From positions 1 to 44,298 of the IMG/VR virus record IMGVR_UViG_3300037156_000113: a stretch of DNA of 44,298 nucleotides. One strand, 5' to 3'. The position numbers and the translations under genes are program-made. Origin of the DNA: a virus. This document shows, in pieces, positions 1 to 7,586 of this stretch; position 1 is the stretch's first letter; the number at the start of each line of letters is the position of its first letter. The notes beneath the pieces are model-generated. The model was not told the DNA's origin and ran no database searches. It saw only the letters and a program-made list of their open reading frames with translations.

Positions 1-118
1 TGCCCCAGCTTCGGCTCCGGCTCCGGTGGAGGCGCCTGCGTTTCCTAGCGTGGCTCAAGGCCCTCTGGATCCGCCTGCGCCCCTGGATCCTCCCGCCCCG
101 CCCGAGCCCACGGGAATG
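1..118. repeat. Terminal direct repeat (circular overlap), left copy
   Basis: Bases 1-118 are identical to 44181-44298. An exact short repeat of this size at both ends of a contig is what an assembler leaves when a circular or circularly permuted molecule closes on itself. The proline-rich gene starting at 43984 stays in frame across the join and stops at 151, which supports real continuity rather than a physical terminal repeat. The unique genome length is therefore 44,180 bp. Headful-packaged P22-like phages have circularly permuted genomes, which agrees with the P22-like gene set here. Confidence 0.93.
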
Positions 119-151
119 ATGGACCCCCCGCCGCCCCCTCCAGCTTTGTAA
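1..151 (+). CDS. C-terminal part of proline-rich protein (continues from 43984)
   Basis: This is the tail of the gene that begins at 43984; codons run from base 2 (after one base of a split Pro codon) to the TAA at 149-151. The encoded segment is Ala/Pro-rich and ends in a run of prolines followed by Ala-Leu. Joined across the circle the protein is about 115 residues. It sits between a structural protein gene and the tail accessory genes, so it is probably a virion or assembly protein, but I do not recognise the family. Confidence 0.85.
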   Translation, partial: APASAPAPVEAPAFPSVAQGPLDPPAPLDPPAPPEPTGMMDPPPPPPAL

Positions 152-174
152 TTCACCGATAATGCGGGGACGCC

Positions 175-897
175 ATGACCCAGGTTACTGATATTATTCA
201 GGCGGCGCTCCGAGAAAGCAACGTCATTGCAGCCGGCCAAGTGCTAACGTCGGATCAAACGTCCGAAGCCTTGGACCGGCTGCAATCGTTGGTGCTATCC
301 TCGCTAGGGGACGAAATCGGCTACATCATGGAGGATTGGAACATTTCCAATGCTTCATACGTCAAGCCAACAGGCGTTCCAATTCCGAACGCGGCCATGG
401 CGGGGTTCGCTGTTGAACCCAATTCCCGGTTGCTGTTCAATCTCACCGGAATACTGACGATCGTTCTCGATCCCCAGCCCCAGGACGGGCAGCGGGTTTC
501 CGTTGTCGATGCCGCGAGCAACTTTGCCGCGCATAATTTGACGCTGAACCCGAGCGGTCGGAAAATCAACGGATCGAATGCAAATCTGGTGCTTTCGACT
601 TCGGGCGTCTCTCTGCAATGGGTGTACCGCTCGGACCTGGGAGCCTGGGTGGAAATCGATCCGCTCGTCCTGGCCTCGGAAATGCCCTTCCCCAAGGAAT
701 TCGATGATTATTTCATCATCCTTCTGGCCATGCGGCTGAACCCGCGTTTTGGGCGAACTTTAGACCAACAGAGCCAAGTTCGCTTCCAGCAACAGACGCT
801 CCAATTCGTCAACCGCTACACGCAATCTCGTTTGCGGTCCCTGCCAACCCCCGCAGCGGATAATCCCGCTCGGGCTCCGCAAGGGGGCAACCAATGA
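175..897 (+). CDS. P22 gp4-like head-tail accessory protein, copy 1
   Basis: 240 residues. The N-terminal helix region (II..AL, then AL..L..L at about residues 8-45) and the C-terminal helical part with FPKEFDDYF and AMRLNPRFGR (about 164-190) resemble the gp4/tail accessory factor family that caps the portal after DNA packaging in P22-like phages. Between them lies a beta-rich insert (about 75-160) with the pattern DGQR..VVDA, LTLNPSGRKI and LVLST, ending in a Tyr-Arg and Trp-Val element. The same architecture recurs in the next gene. The ATG at 175 follows a weak purine stretch. It overlaps the next gene by ATGA. Function is inferred from family resemblance and from its place just before a gp10-like gene. 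Confidence 0.7.
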   Translation: MTQVTDIIQAALRESNVIAAGQVLTSDQTSEALDRLQSLVLSSLGDEIGYIMEDWNISNASYVKPTGVPIPNAAMAGFAVEPNSRLLFNLTGILTIVLDPQPQDGQRVSVVDAASNFAAHNLTLNPSGRKINGSNANLVLSTSGVSLQWVYRSDLGAWVEIDPLVLASEMPFPKEFDDYFIILLAMRLNPRFGRTLDQQSQVRFQQQTLQFVNRYTQSRLRSLPTPAADNPARAPQGGNQ

Positions 898-1673
898 CCC
901 AATGCGCCAATATCCTTGAGGACGCTTTCTACGAAGCGGGCTTGACCATGGAGCTGGAACATCCTTCGCCTACTCAAATGCGGAGGGGGATGACAACGCT
1001 CAAGGGCCTTGTCGAATTCCTTTGTGGGGGCAGTGCGGGGGAGTACCTGAACGCTTGGCCTCTTGGGAATTTTGGGCGCGGTCCGCAATACAATTATCTG
1101 CCATCGGTCCAGGTGCTTTCCCGGCCCCCGTTGAACGCGCAGCTCATTGCCACTAACGAAAATGCGATGACGGTCTATTTGCCGGTCAATCCGAGCGACG
1201 GAGCGCGCTTTGGGGTCAATGACCCCTTCGGTCGGCTTTCAACGCACCCGGTGACGCTGGACGGCAACGGCCGCACGATCGGCGGGGCAGCTCAATTGGT
1301 ACTCAATACCGACAATCTCAAGTCGATCTATTTCTACCGGGACGATCTTGCGAATTGGGTTTTGGTGACGCCGCTTCTCATTACCGACGATTTGCCATTC
1401 CCCGAAGAATACGACCAAATGTTTCTTCTCATGATGGCGATGCGGCTGAACCCGGTTTATGGCCGGAATCTCTCCAGCGTGCAAAATCAGTGGTTGAAGG
1501 AATTCCGCCAGCAATTCACCGCGCGCTATGTTCAGTCGGCGCCGCTGCAAATCAACCCGGATCTTGGCTACGCAACGCGGCAGTCGTATGACCAGTACGC
1601 CGACGCTTGGTTTGGCGGGGCCAACACCGAAACCTGGGATCGAGGCGGCTGGTGGGGCTGGTGGGGAGCTTAA
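894..1673 (+). CDS. P22 gp4-like head-tail accessory protein, copy 2 (paralog)
   Basis: 259 residues, starting within the ATGA that ends the upstream gene. It is a clear paralog of its neighbour: helical N-terminus, central beta insert with DGARFGVNDPFG, VTLDGNGRTIGG and LVLNT, then FPEEYDQMFLLMMAMRLNP and a C-terminal helix, as in gp4-type adaptors. The C-terminus adds a Gly/Trp-rich tail (WWGWWGA). P22 has one gp4 gene; two tandem diverged copies suggest either two different rings or a hetero-oligomer in the neck. That is inference. The order gp4-like, gp4-like, gp10-like matches tail assembly order. Confidence 0.7.
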   Translation: MTQCANILEDAFYEAGLTMELEHPSPTQMRRGMTTLKGLVEFLCGGSAGEYLNAWPLGNFGRGPQYNYLPSVQVLSRPPLNAQLIATNENAMTVYLPVNPSDGARFGVNDPFGRLSTHPVTLDGNGRTIGGAAQLVLNTDNLKSIYFYRDDLANWVLVTPLLITDDLPFPEEYDQMFLLMMAMRLNPVYGRNLSSVQNQWLKEFRQQFTARYVQSAPLQINPDLGYATRQSYDQYADAWFGGANTETWDRGGWWGWWGA

Positions 1674-1676
1674 TTT

Positions 1677-2990
1677 ATGGGCATGACCCCAATCCCCCTT
1701 GCCAAGTCTGACTATCGCCGTGGCGTTGCTCAAGAGCCCGTCGTTTATCTGCGCAATCGGTTCATCGAAGCAAATCCGGTTCTCACTGATCGGCATTCTA
1801 ATTATTCCCCTCGGGATGAAACTACAGCTTCAATGTCATTTATCGCCCGCCCGGGGCTCCGGTTTTGGCAGGTAGTGGGCGACGGGCCGATCCGGGCAAT
1901 ATTCAGCCAGCCTGGGGCTTTTAATGACGACGTATTCGTTGTTTCCTACAATTCCCTTTTTCGCGTCTCTCGGCTAACCGGAACCCCAACGCTTCTGACT
2001 GCCAGCCTGGACGGCGCCGACGCCGGTACGACTGTTCGCATGGCCGCAACGGGGAACGTCGGGACAATCACCCCATATCTGTGGATCGCAGACGGTTCGA
2101 GCCTGCAATACTACACCGAAAGCGGCAATGCTCGGGGCTCGCTTTCGGGAACCGCGATCGCTGATAATGATGTAGTCGTGATCGGGGCAGAATATTACAA
2201 ATTCACCGCGGGCCCGGTGGATACCGGCACGCCGGACGGGACGGGAGGCAACCCTTGGCTCGTCAATCTCGGAGCTTCCTTGCTGGAGGGCTACACTCAC
2301 CTTTCAGACGCCATCAACGGCCTGGGGACCGCGGGAACCGATTATTCGTCGGCAGTGGTTCCAAACCCCGACGCGACTTCACAGGGGTATTCGCTGGCCA
2401 GTGGCGTTTCAGTCGTGGCTATCCCGCTCGGGATCGCCGGCAATGCCGTAGTGACGACCACCACCGGAGCGAACATCGCCTGGAGTGGAGGAACCTTGGC
2501 CGGTGGAGGGGACTCGGGGGTTTTCTCAACTCCGCTGCCCGATGCCGAAGGCGCCATTGACGTCGCCGTGATTAACAGCTTTGTGATCGTGATCCCCGCG
2601 CAAGGGAACGGGATCAATGGCCGCTTTTACTGGATCAACCCGGGTGAAATCACCGTGGATCCCTTGGACTATGCGACGGCCGAGCGCAGTCCGGATCCGG
2701 TGTGGCAAGTAACGGTTTTCAACGATCAATTTTGGTTGCCGGGACAGAATACCACCGAAGTCTATTATATGTCGGGGGATATCAATGCCCCGGTAAAGCG
2801 CTTGCAAGGCGTCGTATTTGACCGCGGGACGATTCAGGGGACGGCAATCCAAATCAAGGATTTCATGGCGATCATTGATAGCGACGGCGGGGTATTCAAA
2901 ATTCAAGGCGGAGAACAGCGAATTTCGACGCCGGCTATTTCTGAACTTCTGCGGGTGGCTATCAACCAACAGAATATTCTTTTGTCTTAG
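1677..2990 (+). CDS. P22 gp10-like tail hub/DNA stabilization protein, N-terminal half
   Basis: 437 residues. The protein starts like gp10 'packaged DNA stabilization' proteins (VVYLRNRFIEANP) and carries gp10-type beta-propeller segments such as NDQFWLPGQNTTEVYY and GTIQGTAIQIKDFMAIID near the end. Residues about 160-280 form an inserted beta domain (ADNDVVVIGAEYYKF, INGLGTAGTDY, GNAVVTTTTGANIAW) of a kind often found inside phage virion proteins. The expected C-terminal half is missing here and is found at 5005-5742, after two other genes. ATG at 1677 is used; a second ATG at 1683 is possible. It should sit in the tail between gp4 and the needle. Confidence 0.72.
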   Translation: MGMTPIPLAKSDYRRGVAQEPVVYLRNRFIEANPVLTDRHSNYSPRDETTASMSFIARPGLRFWQVVGDGPIRAIFSQPGAFNDDVFVVSYNSLFRVSRLTGTPTLLTASLDGADAGTTVRMAATGNVGTITPYLWIADGSSLQYYTESGNARGSLSGTAIADNDVVVIGAEYYKFTAGPVDTGTPDGTGGNPWLVNLGASLLEGYTHLSDAINGLGTAGTDYSSAVVPNPDATSQGYSLASGVSVVAIPLGIAGNAVVTTTTGANIAWSGGTLAGGGDSGVFSTPLPDAEGAIDVAVINSFVIVIPAQGNGINGRFYWINPGEITVDPLDYATAERSPDPVWQVTVFNDQFWLPGQNTTEVYYMSGDINAPVKRLQGVVFDRGTIQGTAIQIKDFMAIIDSDGGVFKIQGGEQRISTPAISELLRVAINQQNILLS

Positions 2991-3002
2991 GAAGGAAGCG
3001 CC

Positions 3003-3995
3003 GTGACTATAGTATTCGCAGGCGGCGAAATGCCCTCTTTCCTTCCGTCGGTTCCCGCGAACGGCGAGACGGTGGCTTTTTTCAATCCCACCTACGCCCG
3101 TTGCTCGGTGCGAGCGATTGGCAATGTCACGCTGCCCAATATCGACGGTCAATTTCTCTCCCCCTTGAATGCTCTGTGGACCCATATCGAGCATAATATG
3201 TCGATTGGTGAAGGAGGGGACGGAAACTGGTGGAGCGTCATAGTCTGGTCGGACATTCACGGGATCGACCGCGTAGCGTTGCAGATAAAGGAATCGATCG
3301 GCAGCGTTCGCCTTGTTTATTTCAATGGTTCGACCTGGATCCAGGCGGGGGTTCCCTATGTCGTCTCGTACACCGACCTTCAAACTTATGACTTCAATTT
3401 TTCGGTCGGTTCCGGCTCGGGCCATCTTCGCCTATACAATGCAGGGGTCAAGCGTATCGAGAGCGGCGGTATTAATTTGTCCAGCATCCCCGCCTTGGCC
3501 AGTATGCGCCTCCAGGGCGCCGTTAGCGGATTTGGAACGGGTGTTGCTTCGAACGGCAGTCAGATTATTGTGGCCAGTGAATCCACAATCGGGTGGAAAA
3601 TGACAACCTATGTTCCCTCTGGAGCGGGCGACGTCTCGGATTGGGCGGGTACCTACGCGGACATTGACGAAGTTATCTACAATGACGCCAATTCCATTTC
3701 GACGCCGACGACGAACAAGGCATCAAATTTTGCGCTCACCCCGGTTGCTGTTCCAACAGGACCGCAGATAAAGGCTATTGTTGTCACGGCCCGCGGACGT
3801 AGGGGCACCGTTGCGCCTTCGCATATTGAATTGAGTATCGATTCCACAGGGACGAACCACTTTGGCCCCTCTCTGCCGGTGGACGAAGGTTTTTCGCCCT
3901 ACATTGCCATTTGGGATAAAAACCCCGAAAGTGGGGCCAAATGGACGGCTCCGGACTTGGTAGCCCTCAAAGCTGGCGTAAAGGCACTGGCATGA
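3003..3995 (+). CDS. Beta-rich virion surface protein, cassette copy A
   Basis: 330 residues with a GTG start; the purine run GGAAG lies just upstream. Alternating hydrophobic/polar strands and Trp- and Gly-rich turns suggest a concanavalin-like (lectin-type) jelly roll, for example LNALWTHIEHNMSIGEGG, GWKMTTYVPSGAGD and GTYADIDEVIYND. It is a paralog of the following gene; both begin MTIVFAGGE. It is coupled to the next gene by an ATGA overlap. It lies in the middle of the split gp10-like gene, so a role on the tail surface, perhaps in carbohydrate binding, is plausible but not shown. Confidence 0.6.
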   Translation: MTIVFAGGEMPSFLPSVPANGETVAFFNPTYARCSVRAIGNVTLPNIDGQFLSPLNALWTHIEHNMSIGEGGDGNWWSVIVWSDIHGIDRVALQIKESIGSVRLVYFNGSTWIQAGVPYVVSYTDLQTYDFNFSVGSGSGHLRLYNAGVKRIESGGINLSSIPALASMRLQGAVSGFGTGVASNGSQIIVASESTIGWKMTTYVPSGAGDVSDWAGTYADIDEVIYNDANSISTPTTNKASNFALTPVAVPTGPQIKAIVVTARGRRGTVAPSHIELSIDSTGTNHFGPSLPVDEGFSPYIAIWDKNPESGAKWTAPDLVALKAGVKALA

Positions 3996-5008
3996 CGATT
4001 GTATTCGCAGGCGGCGAAATTGCTTCCTTCATCCCCTCGATCCCGGGGAGCGGAGAGTATAACGGCCAGTACGACCACACCTATGCGCGGGTGGATGTTT
4101 TTGCCGAAGGGCACCGGGACGAGATACCCCAGCCCAATATCTTGGGGCATTTCTCGGCGTCAGTCATTGATTTTTGGACCCACATTGAATGGAATTCGTC
4201 TATCGGCGAGGGGATCGACATTGGTTGGTGGCCCCGTATTCTTTGGGGTGGAGTGGACAATACTACAAGATTTCGTCTTTTGGCGCGGGAAAAGCCCATA
4301 GACGGCGCGGCCCCGGCGCTGAAAATGGAGTATTGGGATGGGGGATCATTCGTCCAAGCCGGGTTCCCCTACGCGGTGGAGTATATCGACAAGCAAGTAT
4401 TCGACGTTCATATTCAGCTTGGTTCCCCCGGGCGCATTCGTGTTTACAACGGGGGCACTAAGGTAATTGACTCCGGCGATATATTTCCTGTCAGCCCGAA
4501 TATCGGCGGGATTGAATTCATGGGGGCGGTAAGTGGCTTTACCGGCGTAGGGACGCTGGCGAGCCAAGTCATTGTTGCGGACACTTGCACAATCGGGTGG
4601 AAGCTTATGACCTATGTTCCCTCGGGGGCGGGCAACGATTCTGCTTGGACGGGCACCTACGCGGACATTGACAAAGTATTTGATAATTATGCGGCGACAA
4701 ATATCCACACTGTTACGGATAACGCCGTGTCAAATTTTGCCGTAACCCCCATCACCGCCCCCGATGGCTCTCTAATCAAGGGCTTCATAGTCACGGCTTA
4801 TGCGCGTAAGGGTCTTTTAGGGGGACCGAGTAATTTGCAGATGAATATGCGGACTGGCGGCGTTAATTATTTTGGCACCCCGTTCGCGCTGGATCCCGCC
4901 GTGCTTGGTCCAAATATCACTATATGGGATACCAACCCTAACACGGGCCTTCCCTGGATTGACGCCGATCTTGTCGGAATAAACGTGGGGGCGAAAGCGG
5001 CACCATGA
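3992..5008 (+). CDS. Beta-rich virion surface protein, cassette copy B
   Basis: 338 residues, starting in the ATGA that ends copy A (an upstream in-frame ATG at 3941 lies inside copy A and is not preferred). It matches copy A along its length: MTIVFAGGE, FWTHIEWNSSIGEG, GWKLMTYVPSGAG, GTYADIDKVFDN and a C-terminal ITIWDTNPNTG block. The pair is an old tandem duplication, since the two differ at most positions. It ends in ATGA overlapping the gp10-like C-terminal gene, so the four genes from 1677 to 5742 look translationally linked. Confidence 0.6.
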   Translation: MTIVFAGGEIASFIPSIPGSGEYNGQYDHTYARVDVFAEGHRDEIPQPNILGHFSASVIDFWTHIEWNSSIGEGIDIGWWPRILWGGVDNTTRFRLLAREKPIDGAAPALKMEYWDGGSFVQAGFPYAVEYIDKQVFDVHIQLGSPGRIRVYNGGTKVIDSGDIFPVSPNIGGIEFMGAVSGFTGVGTLASQVIVADTCTIGWKLMTYVPSGAGNDSAWTGTYADIDKVFDNYAATNIHTVTDNAVSNFAVTPITAPDGSLIKGFIVTAYARKGLLGGPSNLQMNMRTGGVNYFGTPFALDPAVLGPNITIWDTNPNTGLPWIDADLVGINVGAKAAP

Positions 5009-5742
5009 CGGAGATTTCCAAACTTACTGCCTATCTTGCGACGGGTCCCTCCGACGCCGAAATGGTAGTGTCCAAGCTGGTGGCCTACGTCATCACGGGC
5101 CCCATTGTTAAAGGCGCTTTGCGGATCCTGACTTGGACCTTCACCCTGGATGACCATGATTTCCTGGTGATCCAGCTTCTCAACACAACCCTTGTGTACG
5201 ACTTCCATTCAAGCGAGTGGTACACCTGGGGCAGCGGGATTGCCGATGACAGGTGGCAAGTTTCCTTCGGCCAAAATTGGGATGCCAATCTCGGGAAATT
5301 AATGCCCGGCCTGGGTGGAAATACACAGAGCAATGTCATTTGTGGCGACGAGCAGACCGGGACGCTCTATTTTCTCGATCCCAAACTTGTCGAAGATGAT
5401 GCCGCCGACGGAACCCCGGGACAAGCTTTTAGCCGCTTCATAACGGGGCAACTCGTTGTGCGAGGGCATGACTATATTTCGTGCCCTGGGGTGGAATTGA
5501 CGGGAAGCACCGGCCAAGGCCCCGTCGGCTTGGTAAACGGGACCGTCACGCTCGATTATTCGGACGATCGCGGGCAAACGTATGTGACCGCGGGGGCTTT
5601 GACCCCCGATCCCGGCGTATTCGATGTTGAATTGGGCTGGTACAGCCTGGGCAGCTTCACCGGACCCGGAAGACTGTTCAGGATAACGGACTATGGCGCG
5701 TTGAGCCGCATTGACGGGTTGGACATGCCCAATGGTCAATAG
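5005..5742 (+). CDS. P22 gp10-like tail hub protein, C-terminal half with new N-terminus
   Basis: 245 residues. The first about 35 residues contain a repeated VSKL.AY..TGP-type motif (SKLTAYLATGP, then SKLVAYVITGP) and do not look like gp10. From about residue 38 (ALRILTWTFTLDDHDFLVIQ) the sequence reads as the C-terminal half of gp10-type proteins: LVYDFHSSEWYTWGSG, QVSFGQNWDANLGK, VICGDEQTGTLYFLDP and a C-terminal GPGRLFRITDYGALSRID block. It seems to continue the protein broken at 2990. It overlaps the upstream gene by ATGA and the downstream gene by 11 bases. Confidence 0.68.
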   Translation: MTEISKLTAYLATGPSDAEMVVSKLVAYVITGPIVKGALRILTWTFTLDDHDFLVIQLLNTTLVYDFHSSEWYTWGSGIADDRWQVSFGQNWDANLGKLMPGLGGNTQSNVICGDEQTGTLYFLDPKLVEDDAADGTPGQAFSRFITGQLVVRGHDYISCPGVELTGSTGQGPVGLVNGTVTLDYSDDRGQTYVTAGALTPDPGVFDVELGWYSLGSFTGPGRLFRITDYGALSRIDGLDMPNGQ

Positions 5743-6820
5743 CACCTCCCTCCAAAATCTGACGCGGTTCGACAAGCTCGTTAACCCCGACGGCACGCCG
5801 ACTGATTTTTTCATGCGCCTGTTGCAGAGCAGCAACGATACTACCGATGGCTTTCAGGCTGATATCAATCACCTTGGAGCCTTTGAGATAAAAACTACTG
5901 ATCCGATCATCGGCGGCGACCATGCCTTGAAGGATGTTCCTTCAGTCACAATCGGGCATGATGTGAGCGGGGTAACAGCCGGGACTAAAGGCAGTGCGAC
6001 TAAGGTTCCAGTGGTCACGGTGGATGATAAAGGCCACGTTACGGACCTCACTGACGCCGATGTTTCCATCAATGTCGAAGATGAAGGCGGAGCCCTCGGG
6101 GATTTCCACACATTAGACTTTGCTGGGGCGGGCGTAACGGCGACAGATGCAGGCGGCGGTGTGGCTCTTGTCACTATTCCGGGTGGCGGAGGAGGGAGCG
6201 GGGGAGGCGGTCTGCCAGCGGCGAAACCTCCGAATAGTACATTGTTCAACTATCAGGCTTTGGCAGGTGGCTGCACTCTGGCAATGAATGACGGGGCCGG
6301 GATATTCAGCATCCTTCGGTCAGACGGCGGAGCTGCCGCTGAGAATTGTACCTTCCAGGGGAAAGCCGTTCCCGCCGGAGCTGCCTGGATTGCCGATATG
6401 GGTTTCTGGACGACCCCCTTTGGAAGATCATGCAAGGCTCGCTGCGGCTTGAGCCTTTATGAGAGTGCAACTGGCAAGATCGTAAACTTCATCTATAATA
6501 CCGAAAATGGAGCCCCGCAGTTCTTCGTCTTCGCGTACACAAACTTGACGACTTTTGCAGCGGTGGTTGCCAATGGGTCAAACCTCATGGGGGGTCAGTT
6601 TCCTGCATGGTTCCAGATTGAATTAAGTGGGGGAAACTACATCTTCCGGATAAGCTATGATTTTGGCGAATCGTATGAAACCTTGGCCACTGTGGCTGTT
6701 GGCACCTATTTCACCACTGCGGCAGACAAGATTGGTTGCGGGCTGAACACGGGCACTGTGCAGACTCCGGGCGATGCTCGCATGGGAGTTTTCTACTATA
6801 AGGATCCAGATTTCCCATGA
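5732..6820 (+). CDS. Tail fibre/receptor-binding protein
   Basis: 362 residues from the ATG at 5732 (the TTG-type upstream extension lies inside the previous gene). An N-terminal attachment region holds the fibre-type motif VPVVTVDDKGHVTDLTDADV (about 90-110). A glycine hinge (GGGGGSGGGG, about 155) then leads to a C-terminal beta-rich domain with regularly spaced aromatic strands (AGAAWIADMGFWTTPFG, FFVFAYTNLTTFAAVV, FQIELSGGNYIFRISYDFG). This fits a trimeric fibre with a virion-binding stem and a distal receptor-binding domain. It stops within the ATGA that starts the next gene. Confidence 0.6.
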   Translation: MVNSTSLQNLTRFDKLVNPDGTPTDFFMRLLQSSNDTTDGFQADINHLGAFEIKTTDPIIGGDHALKDVPSVTIGHDVSGVTAGTKGSATKVPVVTVDDKGHVTDLTDADVSINVEDEGGALGDFHTLDFAGAGVTATDAGGGVALVTIPGGGGGSGGGGLPAAKPPNSTLFNYQALAGGCTLAMNDGAGIFSILRSDGGAAAENCTFQGKAVPAGAAWIADMGFWTTPFGRSCKARCGLSLYESATGKIVNFIYNTENGAPQFFVFAYTNLTTFAAVVANGSNLMGGQFPAWFQIELSGGNYIFRISYDFGESYETLATVAVGTYFTTAADKIGCGLNTGTVQTPGDARMGVFYYKDPDFP

Positions 6821-7090
6821 ACTTCCTCCAATCTCTTTTCGGCCCCCCCAGCGCAACCTCCGGGCATCCCGGCAATCCCGGCGTACACCCCGGAGCAGGA
6901 CCATATGGCCCGGCTGCATGGCTTCAATAACGCCAATGAAATGGTGCTTTGGCAACGCCAGCGTGATACGCCTTCGGGCGGCACAGTGCAGGGCCACGGG
7001 CCCGCGAGCATGGACGCTTTTATGTCCTGGCACCCGGCCAATATTCTCGCCAAAATCACGGCGGCGCTTAACGGGGCCACCGGGAATTGA
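6817..7090 (+). CDS. Small virion protein split by a frameshift at a C7 run
   Basis: The ATG at 6817 (ATGA overlap with the fibre gene) opens MNFLQSLFGPP, but that frame degenerates and stops at 6930. Moving +1 at the run of seven C at 6843-6849 gives a protein-like continuation (AQPPGIPAIPAYTPEQDHM) that runs into the open frame from 6905 and stops at 7090. The joined product would be about 90 residues and starts like its neighbours (MGFLK...). This is either a sequencing/assembly indel in the homopolymer, a programmed frameshift, or two genes with the second starting at 6905. Function is unknown; the place suggests a virion component. Confidence 0.5.
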
Positions 7091-7187
7091 CATAGCTGCA
7101 AAGCTGGGTCATATCGTTCGGGCCTCGCCGCCATGTGCGTATCATCATAGATCATTCGGGGCCTTGGATCGTTAGCGATGATGCACC

Positions 7188-7583
7188 ATGAGCCCCAGCG
7201 AAATCTCCGTTCTGATAGACGAAAGCCCGATGAACCGCGGCGCGTCCGGAATGGCATGGCTCCAGACACCGGGCAACATTGCTTTCTCCGATGAAGTCGG
7301 AAACGTCCTTCTGTTCGAGAAGCGCGCCGAGCATATGTACGAATTCCATTGGTTGACGACCGTTTCGAAGCCCCGCCGGATCATCAATTTCACGAAATTT
7401 GCGGCTCGGGAAATGTACGATCTTCCGGGCACGGGATTACTCTATGGCATGGTCCCGGCCGATCGGCGCGATAGCAAGATCATGGCCCGTTGGCTCGGGG
7501 CGCAATCGTTGGGGCTAGTGTCAACCGACCTTGGCCCTTGTGAAATGTTCATTTTGACCCGCGAAGCTGCGGAGAGGAAATAA
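7188..7583 (+). CDS. GNAT-fold-like internal virion protein (tentative)
   Basis: 131 residues. The sequence VLLFEKRAEHMYEFHWLTT followed by RIINFTKFAAREMYD and GMVPADRRDSKIMARWLGA has the strand-helix rhythm of the acetyltransferase-like DUF2833/DUF2824 proteins found between tail and ejection genes of podoviruses. No acetyl-CoA-binding R/Q-x-x-G-x-G/A loop is obvious, so enzymatic activity is doubtful. The stop codon just upstream in frame fixes the ATG at 7188. It precedes the first ejection-protein candidate by three bases. Confidence 0.5.
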   Translation: MSPSEISVLIDESPMNRGASGMAWLQTPGNIAFSDEVGNVLLFEKRAEHMYEFHWLTTVSKPRRIINFTKFAAREMYDLPGTGLLYGMVPADRRDSKIMARWLGAQSLGLVSTDLGPCEMFILTREAAERK

Positions 7584-7586
7584 GCT

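Noticed and set aside
2526-3425. 299-codon minus-strand open frame over the gp10-like and cassette genes
   Set aside because: Antisense shadow of plus-strand genes; no motif, no ribosome site.
6774-7175. 133-codon plus-strand frame overlapping the split small gene
   Set aside because: Arg/Pro/Ser-rich out-of-frame shadow; the other frames read like real proteins and carry the ATGA coupling.
7096-7191. Tiny frame reading WVISFGPRRHVRIIIDHSG and ending in the ATGA of the gene at 7188
   Set aside because: It has only a GTG deep inside (7135) and no ribosome site; too little to call a gene, although the ATGA overlap is suggestive.
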